Origin: Bacteroidota bacterium
GTDB lineage: Bacteria > Bacteroidota > Ignavibacteria > UBA10030 > UBA8401
Length of the DNA stretch: 47,717 bases
Direction: 5' to 3'
NCBI GenBank assembly: GCA_020052095.1
Contig: JAGVPT010000270.1
Location: 1 to 47,717, forward strand
The notes below the pieces were generated by a model. The model was not told where the DNA came from and made no database searches. It saw only the letters and a list, made by a program, of their open reading frames with translations. The translations under genes and the position numbers were made by a program. Of this stretch, positions 17,268-26,083 are shown in pieces (position 1 is the stretch's first letter; every line of letters starts with the position of its first letter).

Positions 17268-18643
17268 ATCTGACACTGAAAGATTTAGAGAAGTTGAAGT
17301 CCGTTGAGATCGTTAATACACAGTATTTGAAAGGGAAAAAACCCAGCGGTGTTTCGACCGATTCGCGCACGGTCAAGGCTGGGAATCTTTTTTTCGCGCT
17401 ACGGGGTGAAAAGTTCGACGGTCATCAATTTGTGCCGGATGTCGCTGCCCGAGGAGTGTTCGCGGTCGTTGTAGACGCGCAATGGAGCAAGAATAATCCC
17501 GATTTGACAGGCAGGTTGAAGAGTTGCGCGGCAATCGTTCCAGACACGACGAAGGCCTTGGGAGAGTTAGCGGCACTGTACAGAAGGAAGTTTTCAATTC
17601 CGATTATTGCCGTCGGGGGAAGCAATGGCAAAACAACGACAAAAGAAATGATTAGCGCAGTATTAAAAACGAAATACTCCGTGCTAAGCACGGAAGGCAA
17701 CCTCAACAACCACATCGGTGTGCCGCAGATGGTATTCCGGCTTACGCCGAAAGACGACATCGCCGTTCTTGAACTTGGCACGAATCATTTCGGCGAGTTG
17801 AAAAACCTGTGCGCCATTGTCGAACCGACGCATGTATTGATCACAAATATCGGCAAAGAACATCTCGAATTCTTTGGCGATGAGGAGGGTGTATCGAAGG
17901 AAGAGACAGAGTTGTTTCGTTCAGCTCAAACGAAAGGGTTTGCGTTCATCAACATAGACGATGAACATCTTCTGAAAGCGGGAAGGAAGGTTACTCGTTC
18001 AATGACGTACGGCTCGGGCACCATGGGTGAAGTTCGGGCAACGAACGTTAGAATCACCGCTCTCGGACAACCGATATTTGATTTGGTACAGAAGAAGAAA
18101 AAGAAAAAAAGCACAATCCATCTTTCCGTTACCGGGATGCACAACATTTCGAACGCGCTCGCAGCGGCAGCGGTAGGAATTAAATTCAATGTCCCGAAAA
18201 AAAAAATTCTTCATGCCCTTCATGGGTGGACTGCAGCAAAAAAGCGTATGGAAATCGTCTCACGTAACGGCATCACGATTCTTAACGACACGTACAACGC
18301 GAATCCCGACTCAATGCTTGCAGCGCTCAAAACACTCCAGTCGATAAAAGTCGCAGGGAAAAAAATTGTCGTTCTGGCGGATATGCTTGAACTTGGCGAG
18401 AAAGCCGAGCATGAACATGCTAAAATAGGACTCGCAGTCTCGGATTTGGAGTTTGAATTCCTGTTGACTTTTGGTCCGCTGTCACGGTTCACGCACGAAG
18501 CCTCGAAACTTGCGTTTGCCGAACACTTTGATTCAAAAGAAGCGCTCATCGCCTCCTTAAAGAGCCGGCTCATTGCGGGCGATGCAGTGCTCGTGAAAGG
18601 CTCTCGCGGAATGAAGATGGAAGATGTCGTAGTACAACTATGA
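17264..18643 (+). CDS. murF: UDP-MurNAc-pentapeptide synthetase MurF
   Basis: Adds D-Ala-D-Ala to the UDP-MurNAc tripeptide in the cytosol; 459 residues. Recognisable blocks are STDSRTVKAGNLFFALRG near the N-terminus, the ATP loop GGSNGKTTTKEM, EGNLNNHIGVP, ELGTNHFGEL, and NDTYNANPDSM in the C-terminal domain. The middle contains a lysine string (about eight Lys around position 18095) and an A10 run at 18197-18206; both are in frame and the protein continues normally. It overlaps murE by 4 nt. No ddl gene for its D-Ala-D-Ala substrate lies in the window. Confidence 0.96.
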   Translation: MNLTLKDLEKLKSVEIVNTQYLKGKKPSGVSTDSRTVKAGNLFFALRGEKFDGHQFVPDVAARGVFAVVVDAQWSKNNPDLTGRLKSCAAIVPDTTKALGELAALYRRKFSIPIIAVGGSNGKTTTKEMISAVLKTKYSVLSTEGNLNNHIGVPQMVFRLTPKDDIAVLELGTNHFGELKNLCAIVEPTHVLITNIGKEHLEFFGDEEGVSKEETELFRSAQTKGFAFINIDDEHLLKAGRKVTRSMTYGSGTMGEVRATNVRITALGQPIFDLVQKKKKKKSTIHLSVTGMHNISNALAAAAVGIKFNVPKKKILHALHGWTAAKKRMEIVSRNGITILNDTYNANPDSMLAALKTLQSIKVAGKKIVVLADMLELGEKAEHEHAKIGLAVSDLEFEFLLTFGPLSRFTHEASKLAFAEHFDSKEALIASLKSRLIAGDAVLVKGSRGMKMEDVVVQL

Positions 18644-18690
18644 TAATCGTGGGCAATGCATTTACGCATTCCCTGCAAGGTGAAGGATAG

Positions 18691-19806
18691 ATGCTCTATT
18701 ATTTTCTCAATCTTATTGAAAAGACGTATCATCCGCCTGGGTTCGGCGTTGTCCGCTATTTGACATTTCGTTCGGCCGCAGCGGCAGTTACAGCGCTCGT
18801 AATCAGCTTCTGGATCGGGCCGAAAATAATCGAACTCTTGAGAAGGCATCAAATAGGCGAAGCGGCAAAGGTGGACGCGCCGAAGACTCATCTCAGCAAA
18901 GCAGGAACACCGACAATGGGGGGGCTTATCGTGCTCGGCTCGGTGCTCATTCCGACGCTCTTGTGGGGCGACCTCAAGAACATGTACGTCGTGCTCATAA
19001 TTTTTGTCACGACCGGGTTAGGCATCGTGGGATTTTTGGATGACTATTTAAAAGTCGTGAAGAAAAAACCGAAGGGACTTATCGGTTGGTACAAGATTGT
19101 CGGACAAGTCACCGTTGGACTTGTGCTCGGAGCGGCGCTGTATTTCTCACCGGAATTAAAAGTCATCGGGGCAAACACAATCACCACTGTTCCGTTTTTT
19201 AAGAACCTAAATTTTGATTTTGTCTTCATGTACATCCCAGTTGTCGTCTTCATTATTGTCGCGACTTCGAATGCAGTAAACCTTACCGACGGCCTCGACG
19301 GTCTGGCTATCGGGACGGTGGGTATTGTTGCGTTGACGCTGGCCGTAATCAGTTACATCTCAGGGAATATTGAGTTCAGCCGTTACCTCAACATCATCTA
19401 TCTCCGAGGCAATGGAGAATTGGTCATTTATTGCGCGGCATTAGTGGGGGCCGCGCTCGGATTTCTGTGGTTCAATTCGTATCCGGCGCAAGTTTTCATG
19501 GGCGACACCGGTTCACTTGCTCTCGGCGGTGCGATCGGGGCAATTACGATCATGATTAAGAAAGAACTCATCCTTCCGATTCTCGGCGGTATTTTTTTTA
19601 TGGAAACGGTCTCCGTAATCATTCAGCGGTTCTATTTCAAATACACAAAGAAGAAGTACGGCGAAGGTCGCCGCGTGTTCCGCATGGCGCCTCTCCATCA
19701 TCATTTTGAAATGCTCGGAGTTCCGGAACCGAAAATTGTCATGCGCTTTTACATTGTCGCAGTCATGTTGATGATTGTGAGTTTGGCGACGTTCAAAGTG
19801 CGATAG
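18691..19806 (+). CDS. mraY: Phospho-MurNAc-pentapeptide translocase MraY
   Basis: Integral membrane enzyme that transfers phospho-MurNAc-pentapeptide to undecaprenyl phosphate, giving lipid I; 371 residues, about ten membrane helices. The catalytic acidic residues are present: D117 and D118 in FLDDYLK, and D200/D203 in NLTDGLDGL, plus the histidine-rich APLHHHFEM near the C-terminus. KAGTPTMGG near the N-terminus is also typical. The start at 18691 follows a GGTGAAGG-like ribosome site. A 47-nt spacer separates it from murF. Confidence 0.97.
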   Translation: MLYYFLNLIEKTYHPPGFGVVRYLTFRSAAAAVTALVISFWIGPKIIELLRRHQIGEAAKVDAPKTHLSKAGTPTMGGLIVLGSVLIPTLLWGDLKNMYVVLIIFVTTGLGIVGFLDDYLKVVKKKPKGLIGWYKIVGQVTVGLVLGAALYFSPELKVIGANTITTVPFFKNLNFDFVFMYIPVVVFIIVATSNAVNLTDGLDGLAIGTVGIVALTLAVISYISGNIEFSRYLNIIYLRGNGELVIYCAALVGAALGFLWFNSYPAQVFMGDTGSLALGGAIGAITIMIKKELILPILGGIFFMETVSVIIQRFYFKYTKKKYGEGRRVFRMAPLHHHFEMLGVPEPKIVMRFYIVAVMLMIVSLATFKVR

Positions 19807-20007
19807 TGATTTCGCTGATTACTCAGATTAAGCGCAGATTGCAGATTAGCGCAGATTGCAGATTGCAGATTGCAGATTGCAGATTAAGCGCAGATTGCAG
19901 ATTAGCGCAGATTGAGAATTGAAATCTGAAGGCAACTTAAGAAGAGACACACACATAGAATGATGACATCTGCGGAATCTGCAATCTGCGTAACATCAGC
20001 GAAATCA
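19807..20007. repeat. Heptamer GCAGATT array inside a 13-bp inverted repeat
   Basis: The mraY-murD spacer holds ten copies of GCAGATT between 19834 and 19913, mostly tandem, and two inverted copies (AATCTGC) at 19976-19989. The whole is bounded by a perfect 13-bp inverted repeat, 19807-19819 with 19995-20007. It can fold into a long hairpin between two genes of the cluster. Confidence 0.85.
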
Positions 20008-20018
20008 GATCAATCACC

Positions 20019-21413
20019 ATGGATGTATTACAGATTCGTAACAAGAAGATTTCTGTTATCGGAGCCGCACGCAGCGGCATCGGCGTCTCAAAATTGCTCA
20101 ACCATAGCGGCGCTCATGTTTTTGTCAGCGACACACAAAACGCCTCAAAGCTCGAAAAGAGCATTGCAGATCTTCGTGCCGAAAAAATTGAGTTTGAAAC
20201 AGGACAACATACCGAGCGCATCTTTGATTGTTCTTTGATTGTCTTAAGTCCGGGCGTACCGAGCGATACTCCCGTTGTTCTCGAAGCGAAAAAACGCGGC
20301 ATCACCATCGTCAGCGAGTTAGAAGTAGCAAGCTGGTTTTGTAAAGCGCCGATTGTTGCTATCACCGGCAGCAACGGTAAAACAACAACAACCACACTGG
20401 TAGGAAGGATTTTCGGCGATGCAAAGAAAAAACATGTTGTTGCGGGCAACATTGGCGAGGCATTCTCAAATTTCGTTTTGGATGTGGCTGAGGCAGATGT
20501 TGTCGTTCTGGAAGTGAGCAGTTTCCAGCTCGATTGTATCGATACGTTTCGCCCGAAGGTGTCGGCCATTCTTAATATCACGCGCAACCACATGGACCGG
20601 TACGAGGACTCGATGGAAAAATACGCAGCGTCAAAAGCACGGATTTTCGAGAATCAATTGGCGGGCGATACGCTCATTTACAACGCCGATGATGAGTGGA
20701 GCCGAAAAGAAATTAAAAGTGCAAAGTGCACAATGATAAGTTTCAGCACCCAGAGGAAATTGTCAGAAGGGGCGTTCGTAGAGGATGGAATCCTGAAGAC
20801 GATTATTGACAACAAGCGATCGGATGTCATCGACGTACCGCTGGTGAGCATACAAGGCGAACACAATCTGCAAAATGCGATGGCGGCGACTCTTGCAGCG
20901 CAGCTCATGGGAATCAGCCCGGCGCACATTCGCTCCACACTGAAAAATTTCAAGGGAGTCGAACACCGTCAGGAATTTGTCCGCGAGTTGAACGGAATAA
21001 AGTACGTCAACGACTCCAAAGCGACAACAGTCGAGGCAGTGAGGCGGGCGCTCGGCGCATTTTCAGATCCGATTGTGTTGATCCTTGGCGGCAAAGATAA
21101 AGGAAATGACTATTCACAGATATTCGATACAGTGAAAAAGAAAGTGCGTGCAATTGTCGCGATTGGACACTCGGCGGAGAAAATAGTAAGCAATTTTTCC
21201 GATAAGGTTCGCGTAGAACGTGTCGACACAATTGGCACTGAGATGCCCAATAATGCTTCAATGGAAAAAACGATTGCCGTTGCAACATCGCTTGCACAGC
21301 GCGGCGACGTTGTTCTTCTTTCTCCTGCCTGTACTTCGTTTGATTGGTTCACGGATTTTGAGGAACGCGGCAGAATATTCAAATCGATAGTACATAAGCT
21401 CGACTCACAATAA
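20019..21413 (+). CDS. murD: UDP-MurNAc-L-Ala-D-Glu ligase MurD
   Basis: Cytosolic ATP-dependent ligase that adds D-glutamate to UDP-MurNAc-L-Ala; 464 residues. The N-terminal UDP-binding Rossmann segment begins VIGAARSGIGVSKLL, the ATP loop is ITGSNGKTTTTTLVG, and further blocks are LEVSSFQLD, LNITRNHMDRY, EHRQEFV, YVNDSKATT and LSPACTSFDWF. All are canonical for MurD. Start at 20019 fits the family. The stop TAA is followed directly by the ATG of ftsW with no gap. Confidence 0.96.
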   Translation: MDVLQIRNKKISVIGAARSGIGVSKLLNHSGAHVFVSDTQNASKLEKSIADLRAEKIEFETGQHTERIFDCSLIVLSPGVPSDTPVVLEAKKRGITIVSELEVASWFCKAPIVAITGSNGKTTTTTLVGRIFGDAKKKHVVAGNIGEAFSNFVLDVAEADVVVLEVSSFQLDCIDTFRPKVSAILNITRNHMDRYEDSMEKYAASKARIFENQLAGDTLIYNADDEWSRKEIKSAKCTMISFSTQRKLSEGAFVEDGILKTIIDNKRSDVIDVPLVSIQGEHNLQNAMAATLAAQLMGISPAHIRSTLKNFKGVEHRQEFVRELNGIKYVNDSKATTVEAVRRALGAFSDPIVLILGGKDKGNDYSQIFDTVKKKVRAIVAIGHSAEKIVSNFSDKVRVERVDTIGTEMPNNASMEKTIAVATSLAQRGDVVLLSPACTSFDWFTDFEERGRIFKSIVHKLDSQ

Positions 21414-22592
21414 ATGGCTGCACAGCGCAATCATATCGACCGTATCATTTTGTTCGTTGTCCTCTTCTTGATGGTGGCGAGCACCGTTGTAGTGTACAGC
21501 GCTTCATCGACGTGGGCATTGCAGAAGTACGGCGCGACGAGCGGCCTGGTGAATAAACATATTCTCAAAGTGCTGGTTGGCCTTGCTGCAATTTTTGTAG
21601 CAATGAGCATCGACTATCGTTACTACAAAAAGCTGACGAAGATTGCCCTTGCCGCGTGCCTCGTGCTCTTGTTCTTTACTCTGGCCGTCGGAGGTGAAGT
21701 GAAGGGAGCGGCACGATGGCTCAGCGTCGGAGGATTTAGTCTGCAGCCGTCCGAGGCTGCGAAGTTCGCGCTCGTCTTTCATCTCAGCGCGCTCCTTGCC
21801 GCAAAAGGAGCGAAGCTCAACGATTTTAAAACCGGCTTCATGCCGCTCATACTCTGGATCGGCGGGGTTGTTCTTCTTGTGATGTTACAGCCGAATTTCA
21901 GCACCGGCGCAATGATCTTTGTGCTGGGGATGGTGATGGTTTTTGTCGGCGGCGCTCGATTGAAGCACATCGTGCTTTCGATTTCTGCATTAATTCCGGC
22001 GGCGCTCGTTTATTTGGTCAGTGCAGAGTACAGAATGCGGCGCATCTTATCATTTATCGGCAACGGCGACAGTGCAGCAACGCCGACGAAGGCCAACTAT
22101 CAATTGTGGCAGGGAATCATCGGATTCGGCAACGGCGGATTATTCGGCGTCGGGATGGGTGCGAGCAAACAACGAGATCTGTTTCTGCCTGAGTCGTACG
22201 GCGACTTCGTGTTTTCAATAGTCGGCGAAGAATATGGTTTTATTGGTACGATCATTTTTATGGCGCTCTTTCTTACAATACTTCTTCGCGGATTCAGGAT
22301 TGCAAAGAACGCGCCGGACGATTTCGGAAGGTATCTCGCTATTGGAATTACTTCTGCGATTGTAATCTATGCGCTAGGGAACGCGCTTGTGACGCTTGGA
22401 TTGTTCCCCACAACGGGTTTGCCTATGCCGTTTGTAAGCTACGGCGGCTCGGCGATCGTCTTTTCGTCGTTTGCGATCGGTGTATTGCTCAACATTTCTT
22501 CTCAAACCGATTTACATCCGCGGCAAGCGAAAGAAATGGCGAATGCACCGCCGGTTATTATCAATGAACCGGCAGTTGGTAAAATGTACTGA
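21414..22592 (+). CDS. ftsW: Septal peptidoglycan glycosyltransferase FtsW (SEDS family)
   Basis: Polytopic membrane protein, 392 residues, about ten helices, which polymerises lipid II at the septum together with FtsI. SEDS signatures are present: GGFSLQPSEAAKFALVFHLS, the region FGNGGLFGVGMGASKQR, and LPESYGDFVFSIVGEEYGF, which includes the conserved acidic residues of the large periplasmic loop. PTTGLPMPFVSYGGS closes the family pattern. It abuts murD and is separated from murG by 60 nt. Confidence 0.95.
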   Translation: MAAQRNHIDRIILFVVLFLMVASTVVVYSASSTWALQKYGATSGLVNKHILKVLVGLAAIFVAMSIDYRYYKKLTKIALAACLVLLFFTLAVGGEVKGAARWLSVGGFSLQPSEAAKFALVFHLSALLAAKGAKLNDFKTGFMPLILWIGGVVLLVMLQPNFSTGAMIFVLGMVMVFVGGARLKHIVLSISALIPAALVYLVSAEYRMRRILSFIGNGDSAATPTKANYQLWQGIIGFGNGGLFGVGMGASKQRDLFLPESYGDFVFSIVGEEYGFIGTIIFMALFLTILLRGFRIAKNAPDDFGRYLAIGITSAIVIYALGNALVTLGLFPTTGLPMPFVSYGGSAIVFSSFAIGVLLNISSQTDLHPRQAKEMANAPPVIINEPAVGKMY

Positions 22593-22652
22593 GGCAGGGA
22601 AAAGGCGGACGTCTTCGGCGCAAAGGATGAGTGATGAATTGGAAACAACAGT

Positions 22653-23765
22653 ATGTCACATGATGCACAATCGCTTTCGATTCTCTTTGCAGCCGGCGGA
22701 ACGGGCGGACATCTTTTTCCAGCAATCGCCATCGCGGAGGAAATCGAAAAAATGGAGCCCGATGCCCGCATCGCATTCGTCGGCACAAAGAATAAGATCG
22801 AAGCGCGCATTATTCCACAAAAAAGTTTTGCATTCCATACAATTTGGATCAGCGGTTTTCATCGTCGATTGACGGTAGAAAACCTGCTCTTTCCGTTGAA
22901 GGTTGTCGTGTCGTTGTTTCAGTCGTTCTTTCTCATTCAGAAAACAAAGCCCGACGTCGTTGTCGGAACCGGCGGATATGTTTGCGGCCCAGTACTGTAT
23001 GTCGCCACGCTGATGAAGATTCCGACCGTTATTCATGAAAGCAACAGTTATCCGGGAGTGACGACGAGAATGGTGGCATCCAGAGTCTCGAAAGTACTTC
23101 TCACTTTTGAAATCACAAAAAAGTGGCTGCCGAGGGCTGACGCAGACAAGATGGAATTGGTCGGCACTCCGACACGAGACTCGCTAGGAAAAATTTCACG
23201 GGAGGCAGGACTAAAATTCTTCAATCTCAATCCAAAGAAGAAAACACTCCTCGTTTTTGGAGGGAGTCTCGGAGCGACAACCATTAATATGATGATCGAG
23301 AAAATCGTAGACGAGTTGACAAAAACCGGTGTTCAGATCATCTGGCAAACCGGTGAAAAAGAGGCTGAACGATTTGAGTCAAAGAGAAATGAAAATATCT
23401 GGGTCGGAAAGTTCATCGACACAATGGAGTTCGCCTATGCGGCGGCAGATCTCGTTATGTGCCGCTCTGGAGCGACAACGTTGGCGGAGCTGACGCGGCT
23501 GGGTAAACCGGCAATCCTGGTTCCATACCCGCATGCTGCGGCAAATCACCAGGAATTAAACGCGCAGGCAATGGTCAATGCGGGGGCAGCGGTGATGATC
23601 AAAGATTATGAATTGGATGCAAAAGCGTTGCCGACGATAAATGAAATTCTCTTGAATGAACCAACACGAATCGCGATGCACGAGAAAAGTTTACTCCTTG
23701 GAAGGCCGAACGCCGGAAAAGAAATTGCGGAGAAAATTCTAAGACTGAGTTCTCAAAAGTCGTAA
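22653..23765 (+). CDS. murG: Lipid II synthase MurG
   Basis: Peripheral membrane glycosyltransferase (GT28) that adds GlcNAc to lipid I; 370 residues. The N-terminal G-loop AAGGTGGHLFPA carries the conserved GGTGGH at residues 15-20. The second glycine loop FGGSLGATTINMM, the membrane-binding hydrophobic and basic patch, and the UDP-GlcNAc site CRSGATTLAELTRLGKPAIL, followed by PYPHAAANHQ, are all intact. It starts MSHDAQSLSILFAAGG; a GGAAAC ribosome-like site lies about 9 nt upstream. Confidence 0.96.
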   Translation: MSHDAQSLSILFAAGGTGGHLFPAIAIAEEIEKMEPDARIAFVGTKNKIEARIIPQKSFAFHTIWISGFHRRLTVENLLFPLKVVVSLFQSFFLIQKTKPDVVVGTGGYVCGPVLYVATLMKIPTVIHESNSYPGVTTRMVASRVSKVLLTFEITKKWLPRADADKMELVGTPTRDSLGKISREAGLKFFNLNPKKKTLLVFGGSLGATTINMMIEKIVDELTKTGVQIIWQTGEKEAERFESKRNENIWVGKFIDTMEFAYAAADLVMCRSGATTLAELTRLGKPAILVPYPHAAANHQELNAQAMVNAGAAVMIKDYELDAKALPTINEILLNEPTRIAMHEKSLLLGRPNAGKEIAEKILRLSSQKS

Positions 23766-23829
23766 ATCGGCCCGACCGATGGCTGGCAGGCACCTGTGGC
23801 TGAGAAATTGGAAAATCGCAAACAAAACA

Positions 23830-24324
23830 ATGCCTCCGAAAGAATTCAAATATAAGCTCGATTTCTATTACCAGCAGGCGCTGATCTATTTGGTAACACT
23901 TATTCTCTACGCTGGAGTAAGAGGGAGTTTCATCGAGAATGAATTCAAGCTGGTGTTCAGAGACCCGATTCTCTATATCATTGGATTTTTCGTTCTCGTT
24001 GCGTTTATCACCCTGTTGCTGAATAGACTCAGGGACCGCAAGCTCATCCTGGAGAATAGCGCAATCGTGTTTCAGCATAAATTTACCAGGAGAGAAATTT
24101 CGTTCTCCGATATTGAGTGGCTTCACATCGGAAGGGAACGGGCGGTCCAAACAGCAGGAAGGTTCCAGGTAATCGTCTTCAAAGTACAAGGCCGGCGGCG
24201 TCTCTACCGGATCCGTGTGGGAAGATATGAACGAGAAAAAGAACTGATCGCGGAAATGGAGCGGGTCGCCACTCATGTTCCGAAGGGGGAACGGAGAAGG
24301 TTTAGAGTGAGACGAACGAGATGA
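23830..24324 (+). CDS. Small two-helix membrane protein, function unknown
   Basis: 164 residues if translation starts at ATG 23830 (MPPKEFKYKLDF); an in-frame ATG at 23779 would add 17 residues. Two hydrophobic helices (about ALIYLVTLILYAGV and LYIIGFFVLVAFITLLL) are followed by a soluble domain of about 90 residues with alternating beta-like segments (LILENSAIVFQHK, EISFSDIEWLHIG, RFQVIVFKVQ), which resembles bacterial PH-like domains. The C-terminus is strongly basic (RRRFRVRRTR). Its place between murG and murC suggests a link with envelope synthesis, but that is only context. I do not recognise a family. Confidence 0.7.
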   Translation: MPPKEFKYKLDFYYQQALIYLVTLILYAGVRGSFIENEFKLVFRDPILYIIGFFVLVAFITLLLNRLRDRKLILENSAIVFQHKFTRREISFSDIEWLHIGRERAVQTAGRFQVIVFKVQGRRRLYRIRVGRYEREKELIAEMERVATHVPKGERRRFRVRRTR

Positions 24325-24351
24325 AGAGCAAGAGATAAGAGAGAAGAAGCG

Positions 24352-24443
<92 letters not shown>

Positions 24444-24536
24444 AAAGATGTAACAAGTAAAATGAAATTGGTGAGACGGTGCGGGAGAGAATGTCGGCTC
24501 ACTTCTCACTTCTGACTTCCAACGAAACAAGAGACA

Positions 24537-25916
24537 ATGTTCAGCTCAATAAAGAAAATTCATTTTGTCGGTATCGGCGGCATTGGCATGAGCGGCATTG
24601 CGGAGATTTTGATCGATCAGGGTTTCACGGTAAGCGGATCGGACAGGGCTCTCAGCGATATCACCGAACGATTGCATTCGCTTGGAGCAGCCATCTATAA
24701 GGGACATAAGGCTGAAAACCTGGCGCCGGATGTCGATACCCTCGTCTATTCATCAGCGGTTGTGTTAGATAATCCTGAAGTGATCGAGGCTCAGCGGCGG
24801 AAGATTCCGATCGTTCGGCGTGCCGAGATGCTGGCCGAAGTGATGCGCTTGAAATACGGCATTGGCATCGCAGGAACACACGGCAAAACGACAACGACGT
24901 CAATGGTCAGCCTGGTGTTAATGGAGGGTGGATTCGACCCAACCGTGATCGTCGGCGGAAAGTTGAGCGGACTTGGGGGGACGAATGCGCGGCTCGGCAA
25001 GGGTGATTTTATTGTGGTTGAAGCGGATGAATTCGACCGATCGTTTCTTTCCATCACTCCGACCATCGCCGTGTTGACGACCCTTGAGACCGATCACCTC
25101 GATTGTTATCGCGATCTCGAAGATATCAAAGGAGCGTTCATCCAATTCGCGAACAAAGTTCCGTTCTATGGTTTTGTGGTGTTGTGTCTCGACGAGCCAG
25201 CGCTTCAGGATATCATGCCGCAGCTCATCAAGAAAAAACTGCTGACCTACGGATTGACGCCGCAAGCGGACATACAGGCCATCGATATCCGGCATAAAGA
25301 AAACACGAGCACTTTTACCGTTGCGCGTGGATTTGAGGACCTTGGACAAATAACACTTCAGATTCCCGGGAAGCACAACATTCAGAATGCACTTGCTGCG
25401 ATTGCTGTCGGTCTCCAGCTTGGCATTCCGTTCAGTAAGGTGAAGTCCGGCATTGAGAAATTTACGGGCGTCTATCGCCGATGGGAAAAGAAAGGCGAAG
25501 CCGCAGGAATCACAGTATACGACGACTATGCGCATCATCCCACTGAATGCAGAGCAACTCTTTCGGGTGTGAAGTCCGGCTGGCGCCGGCGCGTTGTGTG
25601 TGTGTTCCAACCCCACCTTTATTCGCGCACTCGGGATTTCTACGAAGAATTCGGCAAAGCATTTCTTCTTGCCGATGTTCTTGTCGTGACAGACGTCTAT
25701 CCTGCGCGTGAGGAACCGATCCAGGGCGTAACCGGCGAGCTGATCACCAACGCGGCGAAGCAGTACGGGCACAAAGATGTTCATTATGTTAGCGACAAAA
25801 AAGATATTCCGGGACACTTGAAAAAAATTACGCGCTCAAGCGACATCGTCATAACAATGGGAGCAGGAGATATTTGGAAGTTTGGAGAGGAATTCTTGAA
25901 GGCAATTAAGAATTAG
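24537..25916 (+). CDS. murC: UDP-MurNAc-L-alanine ligase MurC
   Basis: First ligase of the peptide stem, 459 residues, cytosolic. The start IHFVGIGGIGMSGIAEIL is the UDP-binding loop, the ATP loop AGTHGKTTTTSMV lies near residue 110, and the remaining Mur ligase blocks are intact: VVEADEFDRSFL, LTTLETDHLDCY, PGKHNIQNALAA, RRWEKKGE, VYDDYAHHPTE and FQPHLYSRT. Its stop codon lies inside the first unit of the following heptamer array. Two arrays flank this gene. Confidence 0.97.
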   Translation: MFSSIKKIHFVGIGGIGMSGIAEILIDQGFTVSGSDRALSDITERLHSLGAAIYKGHKAENLAPDVDTLVYSSAVVLDNPEVIEAQRRKIPIVRRAEMLAEVMRLKYGIGIAGTHGKTTTTSMVSLVLMEGGFDPTVIVGGKLSGLGGTNARLGKGDFIVVEADEFDRSFLSITPTIAVLTTLETDHLDCYRDLEDIKGAFIQFANKVPFYGFVVLCLDEPALQDIMPQLIKKKLLTYGLTPQADIQAIDIRHKENTSTFTVARGFEDLGQITLQIPGKHNIQNALAAIAVGLQLGIPFSKVKSGIEKFTGVYRRWEKKGEAAGITVYDDYAHHPTECRATLSGVKSGWRRRVVCVFQPHLYSRTRDFYEEFGKAFLLADVLVVTDVYPAREEPIQGVTGELITNAAKQYGHKDVHYVSDKKDIPGHLKKITRSSDIVITMGAGDIWKFGEEFLKAIKN

Positions 25917-25965
25917 GAATTATGAATTAGGAAGTAAGAGGTAGGGAGTAAGAAGTAAAAAAGTA
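25910..25965. repeat. Degenerate heptamer array, GAATTAG/GAAGTAA type
   Basis: Eight consecutive 7-bp units (GAATTAG, GAATTAT, GAATTAG, GAAGTAA, GAGGTAG, GGAGTAA, GAAGTAA and a last variant). The first unit contains the murC stop codon, so the array begins inside the gene. Confidence 0.75.
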
Positions 25966-25990
25966 AACTGAAAGAACTTTATTGATCGTT

Positions 25991-26078
25991 TGTTGTTCAT
26001 TGTTCATTGTTCATTGTTCATTGTTGATTGTTGATTGTTCATTGTTCATTGTTCATTGTTCATTGTTGATTGCTCATT
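25991..26078. repeat. Heptamer array, TGTTCAT type
   Basis: About twelve tandem units of TGTTCAT with TGTTGAT variants, ending 6 nt before the murB start codon. The murB ribosome site would have to lie in the last units or the short stretch after them. Confidence 0.92.
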
Positions 26079-26083
26079 AAAGA

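Noticed and set aside
18197-18206. A10 run in murF as a programmed frameshift site
   Set aside because: MurF needs its full C-terminal domain, and the run lies inside it; a slip would give an inactive product, unlike the case in dnaX.
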